From Alcanivoracaceae bacterium (GTDB lineage Bacteria > Pseudomonadota > Gammaproteobacteria > Pseudomonadales > Alcanivoracaceae), in NCBI GenBank assembly GCA_029212745.1, contig JARGOL010000018.1, positions 1-50,110 on the forward strand: a stretch of 50,110 nucleotides of DNA, written 5' to 3'. The notes beneath the pieces were generated by a model. It saw only the letters and a list, made by a program, of their open reading frames with translations, was not told the DNA's origin and ran no database searches. Shown piece by piece: positions 43,275-50,110 of the stretch (its first letter is position 1; each line of letters begins with the position of its first letter). The position numbers and the translations under genes are program-made.

Positions 43275-44132
43275 ATGGTTGAGGCCACACATTACCTGAG
43301 CGCACACCTTGTCACCCGCGCCCGTCACCTGCACGGCGAGGCGGCGGCGATGTGCCACAAGCACGGCACCCTGGCCCCCGAGGACGTGCACAGACTGCGC
43401 GTGATCACCAAGGAACTGCGCGCCCTCTGGCAACTGCTGCGGCCGCTGCAGATTGCCCAGTGCGAAGGCGCAGACCGTAACCTGGCAACCACCGCGGCAC
43501 TGCTGGCCAGCGCCCGGGATGGCTCCGTCATTGCTGACACCCTCGACTACCTGTCCCGGCAGTCGCCACGCAAGAGTGAACGACAGGTATTCAGGGATGC
43601 TTACCAATGCCTGTTCGCCGACCTGAAGCTTGCCGACGTCGTCGTTGAGCCCGGGCTGCTGGAAGGATTGGCAGACGACGAAAAGCGCTGGCAATCGGTA
43701 CAACTGGCCCTGGACGACCGCGAGCTGATTGATCGGGGCCTGCGGCGCAGTTGGCGCAAGATCCGTAACCGCCTGCTTGAAGCCATGGACAGTGATGCCC
43801 TGCCCCGGTGGCATGCCCTGAGGAAATGGATCAAGTACCTGGGTTTCGAGCTGGCCCTGCTCGAACAGGCTGGCCTGCGCAGCCCGCTGTCACTGTCCGA
43901 TACCCGCCAGCTGGGGCGTGACCTTGGCCACCTGCATGACATCCACATACTCATCGGTCATGTGGATGAACACCGCCACGCCTTCCCCGGTGACGATGAT
44001 GCGGCCTTCTGCCTCCACCTGCTGCGCAATCACGAGGCTCGGATGCTGGACAAGTGCCGAAGCCACGCCACTCACCTGACCCGAATCAAGCCCGGGTTCC
44101 TGCGCAAGGCCCTGCTCCAGCAACTGCCCTGA
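43275..44132 (+). CDS. CHAD domain protein
   Basis: A 285-residue all-helical CHAD protein. Conserved histidines and basic residues that bind polyphosphate are seen in EDVHRLRVITKELRALWQLL and, in the second half, in WHALRKWIKYLGFELALL followed by LGHLHDIHILIGHVDEHR. GGAG lies about 11 bases before the ATG at 43275. It is separated from the CYTH gene by 142 bases, so it may have its own promoter rather than being fused as in many CYTH-CHAD proteins. Confidence 0.9.
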   Translation: MVEATHYLSAHLVTRARHLHGEAAAMCHKHGTLAPEDVHRLRVITKELRALWQLLRPLQIAQCEGADRNLATTAALLASARDGSVIADTLDYLSRQSPRKSERQVFRDAYQCLFADLKLADVVVEPGLLEGLADDEKRWQSVQLALDDRELIDRGLRRSWRKIRNRLLEAMDSDALPRWHALRKWIKYLGFELALLEQAGLRSPLSLSDTRQLGRDLGHLHDIHILIGHVDEHRHAFPGDDDAAFCLHLLRNHEARMLDKCRSHATHLTRIKPGFLRKALLQQLP

Positions 44133-44214
44133 CCGCACGGACACTCCGCCCGGGCAATACGGTCAACGGCTTGGCCCGAAATCACAACGATAGGGCTGGA
44201 TGACTGGCAGGTCT

Positions 44215-44240
44215 ATTGTTACATTGGCTGATGTAACAAT
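44215..44240. promoter_or_regulatory. Perfect palindrome, likely repressor operator
   Basis: ATTGTTACAT (44215-44224) and ATGTAACAAT (44231-44240) are perfect reverse complements around a 6-base spacer (TGGCTG), 18 bases before the start of the PF10118 gene. The size and position suit a TetR-type repressor that blocks transcription. No TetR gene lies in this window. Confidence 0.65.
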
Positions 44241-44258
44241 AACCAGAGGCATAGAGTA

Positions 44259-45101
44259 ATGGCGATCAATGTGCTTCCCATTCGTCGGGACATCAAGTTT
44301 TCACTTCCCAAGGACCGGGCCCTGGACTGGCACCGCACCGGTGTCCATGTTTCCCAGTTTCTCAATACCATGAGCCTGTTCTTCCCCGTGGGTGAACGCT
44401 TCTTCATTGACTCCGTGCGCGCCTTCCGCGACCAGGTGGACGACCCGGCATTGAAGAAAGCCATTACCGCCTTCATCGGCCAGGAAGCCATGCACGGCCG
44501 CGAGCACGACGAGCTCAACGACATCCTGCATGAGCTGGACATCCCGGTGAAAGCGCAGGAACGCACGGTCACGCGCCTGCTCAACCTGATCCAGAAAACC
44601 ACGCCGAAGGCGTTCCAGCTCAGCGCCACGGTGGCCCTGGAACACCTCACGGCAATCATGGGCGACGCCGTGCTGCGCAATGACGAGGTGTTTTTCACCG
44701 GCGCAGACCCGAAATTCACCGCCCTGTGGCGCTGGCATGCGCTGGAGGAAACCGAACACAAGGCCGTGGCCTTTGACCTGTACAGCCAGGTCATGGGCAA
44801 GACCCTGGCCGCCTACAGCCTGCGGGTCATTACCCTGCCCATCGCCACCGGCATCTTTTTTGCCCTGCTTTACTACTACTATGCCCGTAACGTGGCCAAG
44901 GCGGGTGGTCTGACCAACATCCGCGGCTGGATCACCTCCCTGCAGTTCCAGTGGGGCCGCCCCGGGGTGCTGCGCCAGGCCATCAAACCGTGGCTGGACT
45001 GGTTCAAGCCCGGCTTCCACCCCTGGGATCACGACAATCGTCATTTCCTCGAGAGCCTTGACGACCTGCTCGGCGCGGTGCTGGAAAAAGAAGCCGCCTG
45101 A
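44259..45101 (+). CDS. PF10118 metal-dependent hydrolase (paralogue 2)
   Basis: A 280-residue paralogue of the protein at 32173. Possible metal ligands are Glu76, His79 and His83 in FIGQEAMHGREHDE and Glu163/His167 in HALEETEHKAVAFD. It has one or two hydrophobic segments near residues 185-210 (VITLPIATGIFFALLYYYYA), so membrane association is likely. The biochemical reaction of this family is not known to me. A perfect palindrome sits right in front of the gene, and a long inverted repeat follows the stop. Confidence 0.88.
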   Translation: MAINVLPIRRDIKFSLPKDRALDWHRTGVHVSQFLNTMSLFFPVGERFFIDSVRAFRDQVDDPALKKAITAFIGQEAMHGREHDELNDILHELDIPVKAQERTVTRLLNLIQKTTPKAFQLSATVALEHLTAIMGDAVLRNDEVFFTGADPKFTALWRWHALEETEHKAVAFDLYSQVMGKTLAAYSLRVITLPIATGIFFALLYYYYARNVAKAGGLTNIRGWITSLQFQWGRPGVLRQAIKPWLDWFKPGFHPWDHDNRHFLESLDDLLGAVLEKEAA

Positions 45102-45102
45102 G

Positions 45103-45139
45103 CCAGACCCCGGTGCCGCCTGGCGGCACCGGGGTCTGG
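45103..45139. terminator. 18-bp perfect inverted repeat after paralogue 2
   Basis: The arms 45103-45120 and 45122-45139 are perfect reverse complements with a single base between them, so the RNA would fold into a very stable GC-rich hairpin (at least 15 bp after opening a loop). There is no T run, so it is a terminator candidate only by position, 2 bases after the stop. It may instead protect the transcript's 3' end. Confidence 0.6.
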
Positions 45140-45237
45140 TGGGGCCGGCAAAACTGGCCTGATCAGACCCGGTCCCAGCGCCCATTTCCGGCTAACTTGC
45201 CAGCCCAGTACTGCCACCGGATCACAGGACCACCACC

Positions 45238-46176
45238 ATGCCCAGCCTTGCCGCACGCCTGATGAAACGCCTGTTCCGTGCCCGTATCCGGCGCGATGGA
45301 CTGGACCAGGCGAAGCTGGTGGCACACCTGCGACAGGTGTTCAACCACACCCCGGTGCCCACGCTCCTGCCCCGTGATGTGCGCGTCACCCAGTTGCAGT
45401 GCGCTGACTTCTCCGGCGAGAAAGTCACGGTAGCGTCGCCAGAAGTGACCATCCTGTACCTCCACGGCGGCGCCTACATGGCCGGTGTCACGCGCACCTA
45501 CCACAACCTGGCGGGTCGCCTGGCGAAACGGCTGCAGGCGGAAGTCTTCCTGCCCACCTACCCGCTGGCGCCGGAAAATCCCTTCCCCCGCGCCTGCGAG
45601 CGAGTGCTGGAGGCGTACCGGTTCCTGCTGCGCGAGGGTCGCAAGCCGGAGTCCATCATCATCGCTGGCGACTCCGCCGGTGGCGGGTTGACCCTGGCCA
45701 CACTGCTGGCGATCAAGGACAATGACTTGCCGCGACCGGCGGGTGCGGTGACGTTTTCTCCCGGCACCCGGGCCCATGAGCCGGGGGCTTCGGCGCAGGC
45801 CAACGATGCCACCGATTGCATGCTTTCCGCGGACATGATTCGCCAGGCCGTCAACATCTATGTGCCTGACCCGGGCCAGCGTCATCACCCGTATGCCTCT
45901 CCGTGCCTGGGGGACTACACCGGCATGCCACCGGTGATGATTACTGTGGCCAGCGATGAATGCCTGTACGATGACGCGCGCTCAGTGCGTGACGCCCTGG
46001 AAGCGTCCGGTGTCGAAGTGACCTGGATTGAGCGCACCGGCCTGTTCCATGTCTGGCCGGTGATGGTGCCCTTCCTCCCGGAAGCCCAGCAGGAACTGAA
46101 AAATATTGAGCATTTCATTCGCCGCTGCACGGGCAAACTGACGGCCCGCTCCGCGGCGCTCGAGTTCTCCCGATGA
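45238..46176 (+). CDS. Alpha/beta hydrolase, hormone-sensitive-lipase type esterase
   Basis: A 312-residue esterase of the HSL family (family IV). Oxyanion motif HGGAY (76-80), nucleophile Ser146 in GDSAGGG, and the acid and base Asp240 (SDECLYDD) and His271 (FHVWP) complete the triad. No signal peptide, so it is probably cytosolic and acts on short acyl esters. Followed by a gene that may be coupled. Confidence 0.93.
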   Translation: MPSLAARLMKRLFRARIRRDGLDQAKLVAHLRQVFNHTPVPTLLPRDVRVTQLQCADFSGEKVTVASPEVTILYLHGGAYMAGVTRTYHNLAGRLAKRLQAEVFLPTYPLAPENPFPRACERVLEAYRFLLREGRKPESIIIAGDSAGGGLTLATLLAIKDNDLPRPAGAVTFSPGTRAHEPGASAQANDATDCMLSADMIRQAVNIYVPDPGQRHHPYASPCLGDYTGMPPVMITVASDECLYDDARSVRDALEASGVEVTWIERTGLFHVWPVMVPFLPEAQQELKNIEHFIRRCTGKLTARSAALEFSR

Positions 46177-46190
46177 CAGGAGACGGGGTC

Positions 46191-47015
46191 ATGAACACGA
46201 CTGAAAACAACAAACAGCCGGCGGCGGCCACGCCCCCCCATCTGGCCGCCTTATGCGACCTTGAGGTGCTGGCGGAACAGGCAGTGACGGTGATTCACCG
46301 GCACCTGCAGTCCGGCATGACCGAACGTGATGCCGCCAACCTGGTACGCGACTGGCTGAAGCAGCACGGTGTCGAGGAAATGGCACACCGTCCGCTGGCC
46401 TGGTTCGGCGACCGCACCGCGCTTCGCGGTGCCGACCGTCTGGTACCCGTGGGCACACGCCCGGCCTGGTTTCCTGGCGAACGGGTCCTGTCGCCGGGCA
46501 TGGCCGTGGCCCTCTACTGCGCGCCACAACGGGATGGACTGATCGCCGAAGCGACGATGTGCGGCCCGCTGGGACAGAACAGCGCCTACACGGCCCTGTG
46601 CGACGATGTGCAACGCCTCAAGGAACAGCTGGCGGCCGCCCTGGCAAACGGACTGCCCTTGTCTGCCGTGGAGGAATGGCTGGTCTTTTCAACCCAGGCC
46701 ATGGCGCTTGAGCCCCGTCATTACAGCGCACCATTCACCGGTGCCCTGCGCCGCTACAGTGGCGCAGTAACCACCCACCGCCAACGCAGCCTGATGTTCC
46801 GCCGTCTGAAGGTCAACGAGCTGCAACTGCCGTCTGCGGCCAGCGGTCGCTCCCACGTGCCGGATGACAGCGAAGCGGGCCTCTGGGTAATCCAGCCGTG
46901 GCTGGTGCGTGACGGCCTCGGCGCCGGCTTTCGCGCGCTGGTCTACAACGACGGGGAGCACCGGCACTGGCTCAATCCGCCCGTGTCTGCCGGCGCCCAT
47001 GAGGTGCAGGCATGA
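46191..47015 (+). CDS. Hypothetical protein, possible M24-like (pita-bread) fold
   Basis: A 274-residue protein. The N-terminal segment (residues about 20-60: LEVLAEQAVTVIHRHLQSGM, then TERDAANLVRDWLKQHGVE) resembles the first helices of M24 aminopeptidase/creatinase domains. I do not see the usual metal ligands (Asp, Asp, His, Glu, Glu), so if homologous it is probably not an active metallopeptidase. The start is the ATG at 46191 with GGAG in front; an ATG at 46173 overlaps the esterase stop but has no site. It overlaps the next gene by 4 bases. Confidence 0.65.
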   Translation: MNTTENNKQPAAATPPHLAALCDLEVLAEQAVTVIHRHLQSGMTERDAANLVRDWLKQHGVEEMAHRPLAWFGDRTALRGADRLVPVGTRPAWFPGERVLSPGMAVALYCAPQRDGLIAEATMCGPLGQNSAYTALCDDVQRLKEQLAAALANGLPLSAVEEWLVFSTQAMALEPRHYSAPFTGALRRYSGAVTTHRQRSLMFRRLKVNELQLPSAASGRSHVPDDSEAGLWVIQPWLVRDGLGAGFRALVYNDGEHRHWLNPPVSAGAHEVQA

Positions 47016-47896
47016 TGCGCCCGTTTGATGTCATCAGCAGCGACGGCGTGCGCCTGTCTGCCTCGGTCACCGGCCCGCAGGACGCACCCACCCTGCTGTT
47101 GGTGCACGGCTATCCCGACGATCGCCAGGTCTGGGACCGTCTGCTGCCGCGCCTGAGCCGGGACTTCCAGGTGGTCACCTACGATGTGCGCGGCTCCGGT
47201 GCCTCGGAACCGCCCTCACAGCTGCACGGATACCGCCTGCCCCAGCTGGCAGACGACATCTTCTCGGTGATCAACGCCGTCAGTCCGGGCCAGCCGGTAC
47301 ATCTGGTGGGCCACGACTGGGGCGGCATCCAGTGCTGGGAGGCTGTCACGGACCCTCGCGCCCCGGACCACATTGCCACCTACACCTGCATTTCCGGCCC
47401 GTGCCTGGACCACGTTGCCCACTGGCTGCGTGACCAGGCCAGACCCGGGCAGATCACCAAGCTGGCACGCCAGGCCCTGAAGTCCTGGTACATCGGCGCG
47501 TTTCACTTTCCCCTGCTGGCGCCGACGCTGTGGCGAGCGGGGCTGGGCAACCACTGGCACGAGATACTGGCACGCGTGGATGGCATTGCCGATGCGCCCG
47601 CCTCAGACCGGACCCTGGACGGTGTCCGGGGCATTGCCCTGTACCGGCGTAACGTCCTGCCACGACTGGTCAAGCCGCAGGCACGCCACTGCGCCCTGCC
47701 GGTGCAGCTGGTGATAGCCGAACGGGACCGCTTCGTCAGCCCGGACATGGCGCTGTCCGCCACCCCCTGGGCGGACGACCTGAGCATCGTACGGATCGAT
47801 GCAGGCCACTGGCTGCCCCTGAGCCACGCACAGCCGCTGGCCGAGCAGATTCTCAACCACACCCGGCGCGCGCGCTCCCGCGCCCGCGCCGCCTGA
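47012..47896 (+). CDS. Alpha/beta hydrolase, epoxide-hydrolase-like
   Basis: A 294-residue alpha/beta hydrolase. HGYPD (32-36) provides the oxyanion hole and the nucleophile position is Asp102 in VGHDWGG, as in epoxide hydrolases and haloalkane dehalogenases rather than Ser esterases. The base His lies in DAGHWLPLSHA near the C-terminus. The ATGA overlap with the upstream gene suggests one transcript from the esterase onward. Basic Arg/Ala-rich tail. Confidence 0.87.
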   Translation: MMRPFDVISSDGVRLSASVTGPQDAPTLLLVHGYPDDRQVWDRLLPRLSRDFQVVTYDVRGSGASEPPSQLHGYRLPQLADDIFSVINAVSPGQPVHLVGHDWGGIQCWEAVTDPRAPDHIATYTCISGPCLDHVAHWLRDQARPGQITKLARQALKSWYIGAFHFPLLAPTLWRAGLGNHWHEILARVDGIADAPASDRTLDGVRGIALYRRNVLPRLVKPQARHCALPVQLVIAERDRFVSPDMALSATPWADDLSIVRIDAGHWLPLSHAQPLAEQILNHTRRARSRARAA

Positions 47897-47930
47897 CGCC
47901 CGGAAATCGCCAGCCACGGAGGCAGACGAC

Positions 47931-48830
47931 ATGGCAAAACCGCACGCACCAGTGTTGGCAAGCAATGAAGACGGGGATAGACTGCGCGCCATGACAGCCT
48001 CGAAATCCAGCCCACTGTCGCTGCTCAAGTCCCTGGGACAAAAGAGCGCCGACGCCTCCCCGAAGGATGAGGGCACCCGGGAATACACCATCGACGAACT
48101 GGCCCGCGAGGCTGGCAGCACCGTACGCAACGTGCGTGCCTACCAGGACCGTGGCCTGCTCCCGCCGCCTGAAAAGCGCGGCCGTACCGGCATCTACACG
48201 GATGTTCACCTGGCCCGCCTGCGCATCATCAGCAAGCTCCTTGATCGCGGCTACACCATCGCCAATATCAAGGATCTGCTGGCTGCGTGGGAAGAAGGCC
48301 GTGACCTGAATGACATTCTTGGCCTTGAGGTGGCGGTCACCAGCCCCTGGAGTACCGAAGCCCCCACCTACATGGACTATGAGGAGCTGATCGAGGCGTT
48401 CGGCGAGCAGATCACCCCGGAAGTGCTGCAGAAAGCAGTGAAACTCGGCTACCTGCTGCCCGACAACAACCGCCTGCGGGTACCCAGCCCACGCATCCTC
48501 AATGCCGGCCGGGAACTGGTGTCCAATGGCATTCCCCTTGAGGCCCTGCTGGATGAAGTCAACAGTGTGCGCGGCCAGGTCAACCTGATTGCTGACGGCT
48601 TCGTCAATCTGGTGGTCACCCACCTGATCGACAAGAAGTACGGCGAGAAAGGCCTGCCCGAGGGTGACGACGTGGCCCGGCTGGCGGATTTCATCACCCG
48701 CGTTCGCCCCATTGCCGACATGGTGGTCAGTGCCGAACTGGCACGCATCCTCGACAAGGCCATCAGCAAGGTGCTGATGGACCGCCTGACCAACGTGCTT
48801 TCCCACCTGGAAAACAACCAGGACGGCTGA
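47931..48830 (+). CDS. MerR-family transcriptional regulator
   Basis: A 299-residue regulator with an about 50-residue unstructured start, then a MerR winged helix-turn-helix (YTIDELAREAGSTVRNVRAY, RGLLPPPEKRGRTGIYTDVH) and a long C-terminal effector region without the cysteines of metal sensors. GGAGG precedes the ATG. It may regulate the esterase/hydrolase genes before it. Its stop abuts that of the convergent phosphatase with no gap. Confidence 0.9.
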   Translation: MAKPHAPVLASNEDGDRLRAMTASKSSPLSLLKSLGQKSADASPKDEGTREYTIDELAREAGSTVRNVRAYQDRGLLPPPEKRGRTGIYTDVHLARLRIISKLLDRGYTIANIKDLLAAWEEGRDLNDILGLEVAVTSPWSTEAPTYMDYEELIEAFGEQITPEVLQKAVKLGYLLPDNNRLRVPSPRILNAGRELVSNGIPLEALLDEVNSVRGQVNLIADGFVNLVVTHLIDKKYGEKGLPEGDDVARLADFITRVRPIADMVVSAELARILDKAISKVLMDRLTNVLSHLENNQDG

Positions 48831-49583
48831 TCACAGCCTTTCTATCCAGTCCACGGCGGCAGCCAGGTTGGCAACGACTGGCGCCGGCGGCGTCAGCTGA
48901 CGCTCATCATCAGCGCGGTACTTACCGGTACGGACCAGAACCGCATCCATGCCCACCCGGCGTGCGCCCGCGACATCGGCCATGACATCGTCCCCGACCA
49001 TGACGGTGTCCTCCGGCGACACGCCCAGATCAGCCAGCACTTCCAGAAAGAACGTGGACGCGGGCTTGCCGGCAATCACGGCATCGACACCGGCCGCATA
49101 TTCCAGCGCCCGCACAAACGGGCCGGCATCTAGGTGCAGCCCGTCATCGGCGCGAAAGTAGCGATTGTCGCCAATGGCAACCAGCGGCGCCCCTGCCATC
49201 AGCAGGCGAAAGGCACGGTCCAGGTTGGCGTAATCCAGGCTGGCCGGACTGTCGGCGATGACCACGGCATCCGGCGCACCCCGTGTAGCCGGGAAATCCT
49301 CCCGTACCGCCTGGTCAACCAGCAACAGGGGACTGAGCCCACGCGCCTCGAGATAGGCGGCTGCCGCACAGGGGGCCGTGAAAAGCTCGTCGGCGCTGAG
49401 GCTGAAACCCATGGCCTCCAGCGCCGATAGAAGCTGGGAGCGGCTCCTGCGCGAGGTATTGGTGACAAACCGCAGCGGCAGTCCCAGGTCCCGTAAACGC
49501 GCCAGTGCCGGCACACTGCCGGTAACGGCATGGTCGCCCTGGTAAAGTACGCCCGCCATATCCAGAAGCACTGCCTTGACCAT
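48831..49583 (-). CDS. HAD-IIA family phosphatase (LHPP/TIGR01458-like)
   Basis: A 250-residue HAD-superfamily hydrolase. Motif I is LLDMAGVLYQG (nucleophile Asp8; the usual second Asp is Ala, as Ser is common in the LHPP group), motif II RFVTNTSRRS, and motif III/IV GKPASTFF and VMVGDDVMADVAGAR. The group dephosphorylates small phospho-compounds or phospho-His/phospho-Lys; substrate unknown. GGAGG precedes the ATG. Confidence 0.9.
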   Translation of the reverse strand: MVKAVLLDMAGVLYQGDHAVTGSVPALARLRDLGLPLRFVTNTSRRSRSQLLSALEAMGFSLSADELFTAPCAAAAYLEARGLSPLLLVDQAVREDFPATRGAPDAVVIADSPASLDYANLDRAFRLLMAGAPLVAIGDNRYFRADDGLHLDAGPFVRALEYAAGVDAVIAGKPASTFFLEVLADLGVSPEDTVMVGDDVMADVAGARRVGMDAVLVRTGKYRADDERQLTPPAPVVANLAAAVDWIERL

Positions 49584-49687
49584 GGCTTACCTCCTGTCCG
49601 GCGCCGACTGGCAATGACTGTCTTCTATCCTGAACCGGCGACCGCAACGATGACAGGGTCAAATCGGTCATCACCGACGCCGGCCCG

Positions 49688-50042
49688 GAAACACAAAAGG
49701 CCCGACTCTTGCGAGCCGGGCCCTCTATGACGTGGCGGGACGGCCTCCCGGCACAGCCGGGCGGCGTTCGGCGCACGCGACGCATGCGTCGCACAAACCG
49801 TGCGCCTCACCCCCAAGGGGAGCAAGCTCCCCCAGGCGGCTGCATCAGAAACACAAAAGGCCCGACTCTTGCGAGCCGGGCCCTCTATGACGTGGCGAGA
49901 CGGCCACCCGGCACAGCCGGGCGGCGTTCGGCGCACGCGACGCATGCGTCGCACAAACCGTGCGCCTCACCCCCAAGGGGAGCAAGCTCCCCCAGGCGGC
50001 TGCATCAGAAACACAAAAGGCCCGACTCTTGCGAGCCGGGCC
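49688..50042. repeat. 160-bp tandem repeat, 2.2 copies
   Basis: Unit 1 is 49688-49847, unit 2 is 49848-50007, and a partial third copy of about 35 bases starts at 50008. The two full units differ at only two places that I noticed (GGCGGGACGGCCTCC against GGCGAGACGGCCACC). Each begins with GAAACACAAAAGGCCCG, contains a palindrome around GACGCATGCGTC, and ends with a GGGGAGCAAGCTCCCC hairpin. The array lies immediately 3' of the tRNA-Glu that is transcribed leftward. Confidence 0.93.
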
Positions 50043-50052
50043 TTTTGTGTTT
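50009..50052 (-). terminator. Terminator of the second tRNA-Glu
   Basis: A perfect 16-bp inverted repeat (arms 50009-50024 and 50037-50052) ends 3 bases before the tRNA's CCA. Read leftward it gives a GC stem ending in a T-rich 3' arm. The two full repeat units upstream keep only the inner GGCCCG/CGGGCC part and have lost the T-rich arm. Confidence 0.82.
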
Positions 50053-50055
50053 TAG

Positions 50056-50110
50056 TGGCGTCCCCTAGGGGAGTCGAACCCCTGTTACCGCCGTGAAAGG
50101 GCGGTGTCCT
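50056..50110 (-). tRNA. tRNA-Glu (TTC), cut by window edge
   Basis: The 55 bases to the window end are identical to the 3' part of the tRNA-Glu at 37-112, including encoded CCA, T-arm and anticodon loop with TTC. The 5' 21 bases lie outside the window. Confidence 0.95.

Larger units (their letters stand above)
49584..50055. other. 472-base gap: repeat array downstream of tRNA-Glu
   Basis: No protein gene is credible here; short frames through the repeats are composition artefacts. The first about 100 bases (49584-49687) carry nothing I can name and must include the promoter of the HAD gene. The remainder is the 160-bp repeat array and the tRNA terminator, listed separately. Confidence 0.7.

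Noticed and set aside
49688-50042. CRISPR array
   Set aside because: Units are 160 bp, head-to-tail, without short repeats and unique spacers, and no cas genes are present.
49709-50096. Open frames of about 100 codons through the repeat array
   Set aside because: They simply translate the 160-bp repeat and run into the tRNA; no ribosome site or conserved domain.
37-50110. Genomic island between two tRNA-Glu copies
   Set aside because: The genes between are core metabolism and translation functions, and there is no integrase or mobility gene.

Overview
The window looks like a chromosomal segment of a high-GC marine gammaproteobacterium. The Alcanivorax/Alloalcanivorax neighbourhood is my best guess, made from memory of gene content and not from a search. 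Supporting genes are epmC, rlmM, pdxB, tusA, purU, alaA next to htpX, a ccmABCDE block, a fadB/fadI-type beta-oxidation pair and several lipid-related enzymes. There is no phage, transposase, integrase or CRISPR array. Coding density is high, with many 1-4 base start/stop overlaps and frequent GTG starts.

Layout. 1-8.7 kb: tRNA-Glu, a GST-family protein, a Tag-like glycosylase, alaA, a small unknown gene, an RlmI-like methyltransferase, htpX, an ATP-NAD kinase family protein, a 57-residue protein, pdxB and a fructosamine-kinase-like gene. 8.9-18.3 kb: a nine-gene co-directional envelope operon. It encodes an exported coiled-coil-like protein, three TPR proteins (two of them lipoproteins), a small exported protein, a TolQ/ExbB-type channel, two different ExbD/TolR-type proteins and a TonB-like protein with an AgmX/PglI-type C-terminus. 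It ends at a strong terminator. 18.4-25.2 kb: epmC, a MATE transporter, a GGCT-like gene, an unknown gene, and a leftward operon rlmM-ampG-like-tusA-Ca/Na exchanger. 25.3-33.6 kb: an outer-membrane-like protein, purU, an AraC-type regulator divergent from an SDR, a response regulator, two small proteins, a large exported DUF3466-like protein, a PF10118 hydrolase and a thioesterase. 33.7-38.9 kb: fadI-fadB-type operon, a tandem GST_N protein and a membrane methyltransferase/reductase-like protein. 38.9-42.1 kb: a 72-residue protein and ccmABCDE, without ccmFGH. 42.2-49.6 kb: DUF4279, CYTH and CHAD proteins, a second PF10118 protein, an HSL-type esterase, an unknown/M24-like protein, an alpha/beta hydrolase, a MerR regulator and a HAD phosphatase. 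49.6-50.1 kb: a 160-bp tandem repeat immediately downstream of a second tRNA-Glu gene cut by the window edge.

The item most likely to be a poorly described system is the 9.4-kb operon. It has the parts of a proton-driven, trans-envelope machine: a TolQ/TolR-type motor, a TonB-like periplasm-spanning arm and outer-membrane TPR lipoproteins. It resembles the motor parts of the Myxococcus Agl/Glt gliding machinery but sits in an organism not expected to glide. Secondary items are the repeat array behind tRNA-Glu, a perfect palindrome in front of a PF10118 gene, and a 12-mer shared by two lipid-gene promoter regions.
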